From: Actinomycetospora sp. TBRC 11914
GTDB taxonomy: Bacteria > Actinomycetota > Actinomycetes > Mycobacteriales > Pseudonocardiaceae
DNA length: 64,000 nt
Reading direction: 5' to 3'
Assembly (NCBI RefSeq): GCF_012933465.1
Contig: NZ_JABBND010000001.1
Location: 372,001-436,000, forward strand
The translations under genes were made by a program, and so were the position numbers. The notes beneath the pieces were generated by a model. It made no database searches, was not told the origin of the DNA, and saw only the letters and a program-made list of their open reading frames with translations. This document shows positions 1-7,707 of the stretch, piece by piece; position 1 is the first letter of the stretch; each line of letters begins with the position of its first letter.

Positions 1-456
1 TTCTGGCACGGCGCCGTCGGCGTCGCCGCCGCCTGGTTCGGCGGCGCGGTCGGCGCGGCGGCCCCGCTGCGCGACCGCCTGGCGAGCGGGCGCGGCGACG
101 AGCACGACGCGGCCCACCTCGGGCGCGTGGACGCCGCCCTCGCCGCGGCCGCCGCGGTGCTCCGGGAGGACGCAGCCGAGATCGCCGCCCCGGGCGCCCC
201 GACCGAGCCGGTGGCGCGCGCCCGCCGTCGGGCGATCCGTGCCCGGGCGAGCGTGGAGGACGCCGTCGAGACGGTGCTGCGCAGCACCGGCCGCGCGACC
301 GGTCCCCGCCCGCTCGCCTTCGACGCCCACCACGCGCGCCACGTCGCCGACCTCGAGGTCTTCGTCCGCCAGAGCCACGCCGAGCGGGACCTCGCGGCCC
401 TCGGCCACCTCGCCTCCGAGGTCGACGGCGACCGCGCGGACGGGGTCCGCCTGTGA
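1..456 (+). CDS. Acyl-CoA dehydrogenase, C-terminal part (cut by window edge)
   Basis: The reading frame is open from the first base and ends with TGA at 454-456, so only the last 151 residues are seen and the start lies outside the window. The visible part is the alpha-helical C-terminal domain of an acyl-CoA dehydrogenase-like flavoprotein: a Gly/Ala-rich helix with FWHGAVGVAAAW at the left edge, followed by a long Ala/Arg-rich helical stretch and the ending DLEVFVRQSHAERDLAALG. The stop overlaps the GTG start of the PIG-L gene by four bases, so the two are almost certainly cotranslated. The family call rests on helix pattern and on the neighbouring genes; catalytic residues are not in view. 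Confidence 0.7.
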   Translation, partial: FWHGAVGVAAAWFGGAVGAAAPLRDRLASGRGDEHDAAHLGRVDAALAAAAAVLREDAAEIAAPGAPTEPVARARRRAIRARASVEDAVETVLRSTGRATGPRPLAFDAHHARHVADLEVFVRQSHAERDLAALGHLASEVDGDRADGVRL

Positions 457-1301
457 CCCGGGACCTCACCGGACCGGGCACCGCCGAGGCGCGCTGGCGC
501 GACTCGGCCTTCCTCGCCGCCCTGCCCCGCGTCGCCCCGGCCGACGTCCGGCCGTCCGGGCGGGCGGTGGTCGTCGCACCGCACCCCGACGACGAGACCC
601 TCGGCGCGGGCGGGACCCTCGCGGCCTGGGCGTCGGGGGCCGAGCCGCTCGACCTCGTCGTGGTGGCCGTGACCGACGGCGAGGCCAGCCACCCCGACAG
701 CCCGACCCTGGGCCGCGAGGAGCTCGCCGTGCGCCGCGACGAGGAACGACGGCGGGCGCTGGCGGCGCTGGGGCTCGACGACGCGGCGCCGGGAGACGCG
801 GCGCCAGGGGATGTCACACCGGCAGACGCGGCGCCGCGGCGCTCGACCGTGACCGTCGTGCGCGCCGGGCTGCCCGACGGCGGCGTCGCCGGGCACCGCG
901 GCGCGCTCACCGAGGTCCTCGACGACGTGCTGCACCCCGGGGACACCGTTCTGGCCCCGGTGACCGGGGACGGGCACCCCGACCACGACGTCGTGGCCGA
1001 GGTCGCCGCCGACGCCGCGGACCGCCACGGGGTGGCGCTGTGGCGCTACGCCATCTGGCTGTGGCACTGGGCGGACCCGCTGACGACCGACGACGCGGGC
1101 ACCCCGGCGGTGCCGCACGACGACGCGGTCGCGGTGACGCTGCCGGAGGCGGCGCTGCGCGCCAAGCAGGACGCGGTCGCGTGCTTCACCACGCAGGTGC
1201 AGCCCCTCTCGGCGGACCCCCGTGACGCCTCGATCCTCCCGCCGGAGGTGCTGGCCCGGCTGCTGCGGGACGTCGAGGTGCTGTGGAGGACGGGGCCGTG
1301 A
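453..1301 (+). CDS. PIG-L family deacetylase
   Basis: Zn-dependent de-N-acetylase of the PIG-L/LmbE fold, the family that includes MshB and mycothiol S-conjugate amidase. The signature APHPDDETLGAGG is at about residues 44-56, with the PHPDD metal/catalytic residues intact, and GHPDHD at about 173-178 supplies the distal His motif. The 282-residue length fits the family. Residues about 109-129 form a low-complexity Ala/Pro/Asp insert built from repeats such as DAAPG, probably a surface loop. GTG start at 453 overlaps the previous stop; the gene overlaps the next start (GTG 1298) in the same way. The substrate is unknown; a sugar or amino-sugar conjugate built with the downstream transferase is plausible. 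Confidence 0.9.
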   Translation: MTRDLTGPGTAEARWRDSAFLAALPRVAPADVRPSGRAVVVAPHPDDETLGAGGTLAAWASGAEPLDLVVVAVTDGEASHPDSPTLGREELAVRRDEERRRALAALGLDDAAPGDAAPGDVTPADAAPRRSTVTVVRAGLPDGGVAGHRGALTEVLDDVLHPGDTVLAPVTGDGHPDHDVVAEVAADAADRHGVALWRYAIWLWHWADPLTTDDAGTPAVPHDDAVAVTLPEAALRAKQDAVACFTTQVQPLSADPRDASILPPEVLARLLRDVEVLWRTGP

Positions 1302-1936
1302 CCGACGGGGTGAGCACCCGGCACACCGGCTCGGTGGGGACGGCCTACTTCGACCGGCTCTGGGGCGACGAGGACGACCCGTGGGGCCTGGAGTCGTCCT
1401 GGTACGAGGAGCGCAAGCGCGCGGTGGTGCTCGCGGCGCTCCCCGACCCCCGGTACCGCCGCGCCTTCGAGCCCGGGTGCGCCGGCGGTGCGCTCTCGGT
1501 CCTCCTCGCGCCGCGCTGCGACGAGCTGGTGTGCACCGACCTGGCGCGGGAGGCCGTCGAGCGGGCCCGCACGCGGCTGGCCGACCGGCCCCACGCCCGG
1601 GTCGAGCAGGCCGCGGTCCCGCACGCCCTGCCGGACGGGCCGTTCGACCTCGTCGTGGTCTCCGAGCTCGCCTACTACTTCGACGCCGCCGACCGCGCCG
1701 CGCTGTGGGCCGGCGTCCGCGACCGGCTCGAGCCCGGCGGGACGCTGCTCGCCGTGCACTGGATCCGGGCGGCGCCGGAGTACCCCGTCGAGGGCGACGC
1801 GGTGCACGACGAGCTCGCCCGGGTCGAGGGACTGGCCCGGGTCGCCGAGCACCGCGAGGCCGACTTCCGGCTCGACGTGCTCGCCCGCGTCCCTCCCGGG
1901 CCCCGCTCCGTCGCCCAGCGGGTGGGGCTGCGGTGA
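1298..1936 (+). CDS. NodS-like SAM-dependent methyltransferase
   Basis: Class I methyltransferase of about 212 residues. The SAM-binding motif I is FEPGCAGGALSVLL, followed by the acidic residue in VCTDLAREAV, and FDLVVVSELAYYFD corresponds to the post-motif region typical of NodS and related N-methyltransferases. The N-terminal YFDRLWGDEDDPWGLESSWYE also matches the NodS-like group. I prefer GTG 1298, which gives a four-base overlap with the PIG-L stop; an in-frame ATG at 1283 is possible. A deacetylase followed by a NodS-like N-methyltransferase suggests sequential deacetylation and methylation of an amino group, but the substrate is not known. Confidence 0.85.
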   Translation: MTDGVSTRHTGSVGTAYFDRLWGDEDDPWGLESSWYEERKRAVVLAALPDPRYRRAFEPGCAGGALSVLLAPRCDELVCTDLAREAVERARTRLADRPHARVEQAAVPHALPDGPFDLVVVSELAYYFDAADRAALWAGVRDRLEPGGTLLAVHWIRAAPEYPVEGDAVHDELARVEGLARVAEHREADFRLDVLARVPPGPRSVAQRVGLR

Positions 1937-2673
1937 CCCGACCGCTGCCCGTCCTGGGGGTCGTCGTCCCCGCCCACGACGAGGAGGACCTGCTCGGCGG
2001 GTGCCTCGACGCGCTGGCCCGCGCGACGCGCTGGGTCGCCGAGCGGGCCCTCGTGCGCACCGTCGTCGTCCTCGACGCCTGCCGGGACCGCACCGCCGAC
2101 GTCGCGCGGGCGCACGGCGTCGAGACCGTGACCATCGGCGACCGGTGCGTCGGGCGGGCCCGCGACACCGGGGTCCGCGCGCTGCTCGACGGCCCCGGCC
2201 CGTCCCCGGGGTGGCTCGCCACCACCGACGCCGACTCGCGGGTGCCCCCCGACTGGCTGCTCGCCCAGCTCGAGGCGTGGGCCCGGCCGGCCGACGCGCG
2301 GGTGGGCGCGGTCTACGTCGAGGACTGGGGCGAGCAGGCGTCCGGGGCCCGGCACTGGTTCGCCGACGTCTACGACGTGGCCGGCGACCCGCACCCGCAC
2401 GTCCACGGCGCCAACCTCGGGGTGCGGGCGAGCGCCTACCGCGCGTGCGGCGGGTTCCCCGCGCTGGCGTCCGGCGAGGACGTCGCGCTCGTGGCCGCCC
2501 TCGACGCCGGGGGCCGCGTGGTCCACCGCACGCGGCGCAGCCCGGTGCTCACCAGCGGGCGGCGGATCGCGCGGGCCCAGGACGGCTTCGCCCGCCGGCT
2601 CACCGAGCTCGACGGTTTCGACGGGCTGGACGGGCTGGACGGGCTCGGCCGGGGCGCCCAGTACGCGGGATGA
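1933..2673 (+). CDS. Glycosyltransferase family 2-like protein
   Basis: A GT-A glycosyltransferase of 246 residues. The N-terminus LGVVVPAHDEEDLL is the usual nucleotide-sugar binding strand and LATTDADSRVPPDWL carries the DxD motif. HGANLGVRASAYRACGGF followed by SGEDVALV matches the acceptor and catalytic-base region. GTG 1933 overlaps the methyltransferase stop by four bases, so 1-2673 is one operon. The C-terminus ends in a small degenerate repeat (DG-LDG-LDG), and the stop codon lies in the first copy of an 18-bp tandem duplication. Confidence 0.85.
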   Translation: MTRPLPVLGVVVPAHDEEDLLGGCLDALARATRWVAERALVRTVVVLDACRDRTADVARAHGVETVTIGDRCVGRARDTGVRALLDGPGPSPGWLATTDADSRVPPDWLLAQLEAWARPADARVGAVYVEDWGEQASGARHWFADVYDVAGDPHPHVHGANLGVRASAYRACGGFPALASGEDVALVAALDAGGRVVHRTRRSPVLTSGRRIARAQDGFARRLTELDGFDGLDGLDGLGRGAQYAG

Positions 2674-2691
2674 GCCCAGTACGCGGGATGA
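2656..2691 (+). repeat. 18-bp perfect tandem duplication across a stop codon
   Basis: The unit GCCCAGTACGCGGGATGA occurs twice without a gap (2656-2673 and 2674-2691). The first copy contains the glycosyltransferase stop TGA at 2671-2673. It looks like replication slippage at the gene end. Confidence 0.9.
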
Positions 2692-2709
2692 CGGGGTAGG
2701 CCCCCGTCA
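2689..2709. terminator. Hairpin between convergent genes
   Basis: TGACGGGG (2689-2696) and CCCCGTCA (2702-2709) form an 8-bp stem with a 5-base loop, placed exactly between the plus-strand glycosyltransferase and the minus-strand GAF-ANTAR gene and including the latter's stop codon. No T-tract follows, as is common in actinobacteria. It could act in both directions. Confidence 0.5.
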
Positions 2710-3540
2710 GAGCTCCGCGCGCCGGGTCGCGATCGTCTCCGCGATGTCGCGGATCTTGATGTTGAGGTCCTGGGAGGCGCGGCGCAGGACGTCGAAGGCC
2801 TCGTCGGCGGACGCGCCGCGGCGCTCCATGAGGATGCCCTTGGCCTGCCCGATGACGTCCCGCGACTGCAGCGCCTCGGTGAGCTGGGCGGTCCGCAGCT
2901 TCTCCGCCTCCAGGTTGCGGGCGGCGTGCAGGGCGACCGCCGCGTGCGAGGCGAGGATGAGCATCGCGTCCTCGTCGACGTCGGAGAGCCCGGCCGGACC
3001 GCGGAAGTAGTAGTTCAGCGCGCCGAGACGCGGCGGGTCGCCGCCCGGGAACATGCCGGTGGAGCACAGCGCGGTGAACCCGAGGTCGACGACCCGCGGG
3101 CCGAAGTGCGGGTAGCGCTCGTCGTGGGCGAGGTCGGTGCTGGCGGTGAACCCCGTGCTCGACGTGGCGGTGGCCTCCACGCAGGGACCCTCGCCGGTCT
3201 CGTACTGGATGCCGTCGGCGCGGGTGGCGAGCGGGTCGGTCTCGGTGGGTGTGTGGAACGTCCCGTCGGACTCCCGGAGCGTCACCGACACCATGGCGGC
3301 GGGCACGATCGCCGCCGCGCGGCGCACGACCCGCTCGAGCACGCCCACGACCCCGGTCTCCGGCGGCACCGTGAACAGGTCGCGGCTCAGCCCGACGAAC
3401 TCCGCGGCCAGCGGGCCCAGGTCGGGTGTCACGTGCACCGACACCGACCCCGCGCCCCGCGCGTCGTCGCCTCCCCCGGCCTCGTGCTCGACGAAGCGCG
3501 AACGGGCTGCCTGCCACTCCTCCTCGGTCGCCATGGTCAT
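2707..3540 (-). CDS. GAF and ANTAR domain regulator
   Basis: Cytoplasmic sensor-antiterminator of 277 residues. The middle (about 50-200) reads as a GAF domain, with YETGEGPCVEAT typical of GAF-ANTAR proteins. The C-terminus (about 215-272) is an ANTAR RNA-binding domain, with SRDVIGQAKGILMERRGASADEAFDVL. ANTAR domains bind paired hexaloop hairpins in leader RNAs to prevent termination. The N-terminal GAF would sense a small ligand, which cannot be identified from sequence. ATG start at 3540. The gene is convergent with the glycosyltransferase and divergent from the DUF1990 gene. Confidence 0.88.
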   Translation of the reverse strand: MTMATEEEWQAARSRFVEHEAGGGDDARGAGSVSVHVTPDLGPLAAEFVGLSRDLFTVPPETGVVGVLERVVRRAAAIVPAAMVSVTLRESDGTFHTPTETDPLATRADGIQYETGEGPCVEATATSSTGFTASTDLAHDERYPHFGPRVVDLGFTALCSTGMFPGGDPPRLGALNYYFRGPAGLSDVDEDAMLILASHAAVALHAARNLEAEKLRTAQLTEALQSRDVIGQAKGILMERRGASADEAFDVLRRASQDLNIKIRDIAETIATRRAEL

Positions 3541-3766
3541 CGCGGTACCCCCCGGACAGGCCCGTCACGCCTGCCCGGGGAAGCGTCGGGACCCCGTCAC
3601 GACCCCCGGAATTCGGGATTCCACGTGTGGCCCGCGCGGTCGACCGGGTAGCTCCGGATCACCACTGGTTGCTGACCCGGGTTGGAAGCCGGTGCAGGTC
3701 CTCGCCGGTGCAGACCGGGCCGCCGGCGGGGCCGACCTCTTCGAGCTCCCCAGGAGGACACCACCG
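3541..3766. other. Divergent intergenic region, no gene
   Basis: This gap between the GAF-ANTAR gene and the DUF1990 unit holds an inverted repeat GGAAT-tcggg-ATTCC at 3608-3622 and a ribosome-binding site AGGAGG at about 3751-3756. I see no confident -35/-10 pair. Confidence 0.4.
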
Positions 3767-3853
3767 ATGAGCGCGTCCACCACCCGACCGCGCCTCGCCC
3801 ATCCCGCCGAGCGGCACCCGAACGCGGACGGCGCCGGCCGGTCGGCCTCCTGA
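3767..3853 (+). CDS. Possible 28-codon ORF translationally coupled to DUF1990 gene
   Basis: ATG at 3767 has an excellent Shine-Dalgarno (CAGGAGGACACC) at the right spacing and opens a 28-codon, Arg/Ala/Ser-rich frame ending at TGA 3851-3853. Nine bases later the GTG of the DUF1990 gene begins in another frame. Either this is a short coupled upstream ORF, or the DUF1990 gene once started here and has been shifted. The peptide has no recognisable domain. Confidence 0.35.
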   Translation: MSASTTRPRLAHPAERHPNADGAGRSAS

Positions 3854-3861
3854 GCCGCCCG

Positions 3862-4653
3862 GTGAGCGCTGCGGGCCTCCGGGGCGAGCACCCCCACCCC
3901 GACGCCGTCGAGCAGGCCGACCGTTCCGGACGCGCCCGGCTGCGCCTCGCCGCGCGCTGGCTCTTCGGGATGGGCGTGATGACGTGGAGCTACCTGCGTG
4001 AGCCGGTCCCCATCCGGCGTCACGAGGAGCGCGGCGACGACGGCGACCAGCCGCCGGAGGTGCCGGACGCGCTGCTCGACGGCCGGTCGCAGCCGGCGGA
4101 GAGCGGGCACGGCCCGCTCTACCACCGGCGCTTCTGGGTCTGCGTCGACCGCCCGCGGCTGGCGGCGCGGGACCTCATGGACCGGGTGCAGCGCGACCTG
4201 ACGCTGCTCCTGCCCAGCGAGGTCGCGGCGGTCTCGCCGCGGCACGACCCGCCGGTCCTGCCGCGGCCCGGCGACGAGTTCGTCGTGCGGATGCCCGGCC
4301 CCTGGGACGGGCCGGTGCGGGTCGTCCACCGCGACGACCTCCGGCTGCGGCTCGCGACGCTGTCCGGGCACCTCGAGGCCGGGCAGATCGAGTTCCGTGC
4401 GGTCGACGAGGACGACGGCTCGGTGCGCTTCGAGATCGAGACGTGGGCCCGGCCAGCGACGGCGGCGGTGCGCCTGCTCTACACCGACCTGCGGGTGGCC
4501 AAGGAGATGCAGCTCTACATGTGGGTCCGGTCGTGCGAGGCGGCGGCCGGGATCGCCGGGGGCAGGGTCCACGACGGGGTCAACGTCCTGACGAGGCGGG
4601 TCGAGACCGCCCCGCACGGCCGCCGTCGGCCGTGTCCCCCGCCGCGCTCCTGA
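3862..4653 (+). CDS. DUF1990 family protein
   Basis: Protein of 263 residues with the pattern of DUF1990 proteins: YHRRFWVCVDRP near the start of the domain, LLPSEVAAVSP, PGDEFVVRMPGPWDGPVRV in the centre, and LRVAKEMQLYMWVRSCEAA near the end. The family is a beta-rich START/lipid-transfer-like fold of unknown function, common in actinobacteria and plants. Residues 1-60 are an Arg-rich lead-in with a short hydrophobic patch (ARWLFGMGVMTW). GTG 3862 is chosen because it is the first start downstream of the short ORF and leaves the conserved region intact; its own ribosome-binding site is weak, which fits coupling. Confidence 0.75.
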   Translation: MSAAGLRGEHPHPDAVEQADRSGRARLRLAARWLFGMGVMTWSYLREPVPIRRHEERGDDGDQPPEVPDALLDGRSQPAESGHGPLYHRRFWVCVDRPRLAARDLMDRVQRDLTLLLPSEVAAVSPRHDPPVLPRPGDEFVVRMPGPWDGPVRVVHRDDLRLRLATLSGHLEAGQIEFRAVDEDDGSVRFEIETWARPATAAVRLLYTDLRVAKEMQLYMWVRSCEAAAGIAGGRVHDGVNVLTRRVETAPHGRRRPCPPPRS

Positions 4654-4726
4654 GCGCTCCCGCGCCGGTGAGGTTCGTCGCTGCGGCGGCGGCGTTTTCG
4701 CAGGCCGGGCCCGGGAAGCCCAGCGC

Positions 4727-5311
4727 ATGAGCGACACACCGCTGCAGGGCCGCACCGTGGGCTTCCTGTGCGCCGAGGAGGGCACCGAGCAGGTCGAGCT
4801 GACCGAGCCGTGGAGGGCCGTCGAGGAGGCCGGCGGCACGCCGGTGCTCATCTCGGAGACCACCGGCTCGATCCAGGCCTTCCACCACCTCGACAAGGGC
4901 GACCGGTTCACCGTGGACGCGGTCGTGAGCCAGGTGAAGACCGACAACTACGACGCGTTCGTCCTGCCCGGCGGTGTCGCCAACCCCGATCTGCTGCGCA
5001 CCATCCCGAACTTCGTGCGCCTGGTCGGCGAGGCGTTCGCGACCGGCACCCCGGTCGCCGCGATCTGCCACGCGCCGTGGCTGCTCATCGAGGCCGACGT
5101 CGTCCGCGGGCGCCGGCTGACCTCCTTCCCCAGCCTGGCGACCGACCTGCGCAACGCGGGCGCCCAGTGGGTCGACGAGGAGGTCGTGGTCGACAACGGG
5201 CTGGTCACCAGCCGCACCCCCGACGACCTCCCTGCGTTCTGCCGGACGCTCGTCGAGCAGTTCTCGCAGTCCCGCAAGGACGCCGAGGTCCATGCGGCCG
5301 AGGTCCGATAG
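4727..5311 (+). CDS. DJ-1/PfpI family protein (type 1 glutamine amidotransferase-like)
   Basis: A 194-residue single-domain protein of the PfpI/YhbO group. The nucleophile elbow AAICHAPW carries the conserved Cys (about residue 113) followed by His; the acidic residue before the nucleophile and the DAFVLPGGVANPD loop are in place. Members are described as stress-induced chaperones, deglycases or cysteine peptidases; which applies here cannot be told from sequence. It ends just before a strong hairpin and is convergent with the FUSC gene. Confidence 0.88.
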   Translation: MSDTPLQGRTVGFLCAEEGTEQVELTEPWRAVEEAGGTPVLISETTGSIQAFHHLDKGDRFTVDAVVSQVKTDNYDAFVLPGGVANPDLLRTIPNFVRLVGEAFATGTPVAAICHAPWLLIEADVVRGRRLTSFPSLATDLRNAGAQWVDEEVVVDNGLVTSRTPDDLPAFCRTLVEQFSQSRKDAEVHAAEVR

Positions 5312-5326
5312 GTGCGCTCCGCGCTG

Positions 5327-5366
5327 GTGAGCAGAAAGTGTCGCCATACCGACACTTTCTGCTCAC
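5327..5366. terminator. Perfect 17-bp inverted repeat between convergent genes
   Basis: GTGAGCAGAAAGTGTCG (5327-5343) and its exact reverse complement (5350-5366) enclose a 6-base loop CCATAC. It sits between the PfpI gene (+) and the FUSC gene (-) and could terminate both. The arms are A/T-rich for this genome. The second arm ends 16 bases before the FUSC stop. Confidence 0.7.
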
Positions 5367-5382
5367 GAGGCCGAAAGGCCAC

Positions 5383-7659
5383 CTAGGCAGGGGTGAGGGG
5401 GGTCCCCGCCGGCCTCCGGGGCGGGGCGAGGCGCTCGAGGACGACGAGGTCGTCGGCGAGCCACCCGAGCCACCCCCACGCGTCGACCAGGCGCAGCACC
5501 CGCACCGGGTGCTCCGTCCGGTCCGGGAGATCGGCCACCGCGCGCAGGCCGGCGCGCACGAAGCCCGCGGGCGGGGCCGGGACCTGGTGCGGATCGTCGC
5601 CCTCGGTGCGGAGCACCACCGCCCAGCGCTGGTAGCGGTCGACGACGACGTCGACGTCGGCGCGCAGCCGGGCGGTGAGGGCGGGCCACGGCGCGGCCTC
5701 GTCGGGCCCCGGGGGCTCGGCCAGCGCACTGCGCGCGCCCCGGCTGACCCGGTGGACGACGCCGAGCACCACCAGCCAGTCGAGGTCGTGCCCGCGGGTG
5801 GGGCCGCGCTCGGAGCGGAACTGGGTGTAGGTCGCCTCGTAGCGGGCGAGCCCGACCGCCATCGTCGCGAGCCGCTGCGTCACCACGCTGCGCGGCGCCG
5901 CGCCGGCGAGCCAGTCGGTGGTGCCGTCGACGAGCTCGGCGGCGTCGGAGAGGCAGAGCGCCGCCGCGCGGCGCACCTCGCCGTGCCCGCCCCGCGGCCA
6001 CACCGCGGCCCCGACGACGAGGCCGATCACCGCGCCGAGCAGCACGTCGAGGACGCGCTCCGGACCGAGCTCCCACGTCGGCGGCGACAGCTGCGCGAAG
6101 AGCACGGCGACGACGAGGGTGAAGCAGGCCTGCGCCGCGATCGCCCCCGCGATGCGCCCCGAGGCCACCGCCACCACGACGACGACCGGCACCAGGGCCG
6201 CCGTCGCGACCGGGTGGGGGCCGACGAGCAGCACGAGCCCGACCGCGAGGGCGCCGCCGATCGTCGTGCCGATCACCGCGGGGGGCAGGGCCGCCCGGGT
6301 CGAGGCCGACGAGGTGCGCATCAGCGTCAGCGTGGCCAGCAGCACCCAGAACCCGTGGGCCACGTCGAGCTCCCCGGCCACGAGCCGGGCGATCGCCAGC
6401 CCGACCCCGAGCCGCAGCGCGTTCTGCAGGTACACCGAGCGCAGCGTCAGGTGGCAGCGCAGCCGGCGCCACCACAGCAGCAGCGGTGACGCCCCGGCGT
6501 AGGAGAAGGGCCCGCGCGCCGGGTCGTCGCCCGGGGTCACCGACTCCGGGACCGGCTGCGAGGGCAGCAGCACCACGTGCGTCGCGAGCACGACGATGCG
6601 CTGCTCCTCGGCGATCTGCGAGGCCGCCACCGCCGTCTCGGCCTCCTGCACCGTCCCCTCGCCGGGACCCAGGAGCTGCACCGCGCGCAGCCGGCGGGCG
6701 GTGAAGGCGGCACGCGCGGCGTCCAGCCCCTCGAGGCCGGGCGGGACGTGGTGGCCGCCCAGGGCGGCGGCCACCTCGTGCAACGAGGCGGCGATCGCGG
6801 CGAGCAGCGCCGTCGGCGCCTCCGGGTCGGTGCCGGACGGGTCGGTCAGGGCCGCCGGCGCCAGCTCCTCGAGGGCCACGACCCGGCTGTGCAGGGCGCG
6901 CAGCGCGGCCGCGAGGTGGGTGAGCCCCCGATCGGCGGCGCCCGGACCGGTGGGGCGTTCGTCCACCGGGACGCCGGCGAGCCGGAGCCGCTCGGCGGCC
7001 CACGCCGAGTCCCGCCGGGCGCGGGCGAGCGCCGCCTCGCCGTCGGGGCCGTCGCAGTGCCGCAGGGCCTCGAGGTGCACGGCGAGCGTCCGGGCGGCGG
7101 TCGCGGTCCGCCGGGCGAACGGCAGCGGCGCGGCGGGCGGCAGGAGGAAGCGGTCGGCGAGGGCGAGCAGCCCGGTGCCGATCACCAGCCCGGCGAGGCG
7201 CAGCGGCAGCTGGTCGGGCTCGAACGGCGGGAACGACGGCAGGATGTAGAGCAGGTGCAGGCCGACCACCACGCCCGCGGCGCGGGGACCCCCGAGGGCC
7301 AGCAGGGCGACCAGGACGCCGGCGACGAGCACGCCCGCCGTCGCCGCCCACGTGTTCACCGCGAGGAGCGTGCCCACGCTGACCAGGACGAGCCCGGCGA
7401 GGCAGCAGGCCGCGATCGTCCGGGTGCGCTGGGCCGGGGTGCCGCTGATGTCGGAGAACACGCCGAAGCCGAGCACGCCGAAGACGGCGTAGACCGCCAC
7501 CGTCGGCTCGTCGAACGCGTAGCGGCACACGAGGAAGCCGATCGACGCGGCGACCGCGATCCGCACCGCCCGGCGGGTGGCGGCCAGGCCGGGGTCGCGG
7601 CGCAGCAGCCAGCGCAGGAGGCGCCGCCCGGACCGGTGGCGCGCGGGAGCGTCGAGCAC
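5383..7659 (-). CDS. FUSC family membrane protein (fusaric-acid-resistance/aromatic-acid exporter type)
   Basis: A 758-residue integral membrane protein with two membrane blocks, as in the FUSC/YccS/AaeB group. The first block lies at about residues 30-170 (for example VAASIGFLVCRYAF) and the second at about 410-540 (FWVLLATLTLMRTSSASTRAA, followed by IGTTIGGALAVGLVLL). The FWVLLATLTLMRTS-type stretch is the most typical signature. A soluble helical region of about 200 residues separates the blocks. Family members export aromatic acids or similar anions. The gene lies next to an aromatic-type catabolic cluster whose regulator reads in the same direction, but a functional link is inference. 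Confidence 0.85.
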   Translation of the reverse strand: MLDAPARHRSGRRLLRWLLRRDPGLAATRRAVRIAVAASIGFLVCRYAFDEPTVAVYAVFGVLGFGVFSDISGTPAQRTRTIAACCLAGLVLVSVGTLLAVNTWAATAGVLVAGVLVALLALGGPRAAGVVVGLHLLYILPSFPPFEPDQLPLRLAGLVIGTGLLALADRFLLPPAAPLPFARRTATAARTLAVHLEALRHCDGPDGEAALARARRDSAWAAERLRLAGVPVDERPTGPGAADRGLTHLAAALRALHSRVVALEELAPAALTDPSGTDPEAPTALLAAIAASLHEVAAALGGHHVPPGLEGLDAARAAFTARRLRAVQLLGPGEGTVQEAETAVAASQIAEEQRIVVLATHVVLLPSQPVPESVTPGDDPARGPFSYAGASPLLLWWRRLRCHLTLRSVYLQNALRLGVGLAIARLVAGELDVAHGFWVLLATLTLMRTSSASTRAALPPAVIGTTIGGALAVGLVLLVGPHPVATAALVPVVVVVAVASGRIAGAIAAQACFTLVVAVLFAQLSPPTWELGPERVLDVLLGAVIGLVVGAAVWPRGGHGEVRRAAALCLSDAAELVDGTTDWLAGAAPRSVVTQRLATMAVGLARYEATYTQFRSERGPTRGHDLDWLVVLGVVHRVSRGARSALAEPPGPDEAAPWPALTARLRADVDVVVDRYQRWAVVLRTEGDDPHQVPAPPAGFVRAGLRAVADLPDRTEHPVRVLRLVDAWGWLGWLADDLVVLERLAPPRRPAGTPLTPA

Positions 7660-7707
7660 CCGGTCATCGTGGCGCCGGGACGGGCCTCCCCGGAAGCCCC
7701 GGGCCGC

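Noticed and set aside
5327-5366. Terminal inverted repeats of an insertion sequence
   Set aside because: The arms are only six bases apart with nothing between them and no transposase is nearby; a terminator-like hairpin is simpler.
5363-7528. Second long minus-strand frame within the FUSC gene
   Set aside because: Composition is Arg/Gly/Pro-rich without membrane helices, while the overlapping 758-residue frame has the FUSC signature.
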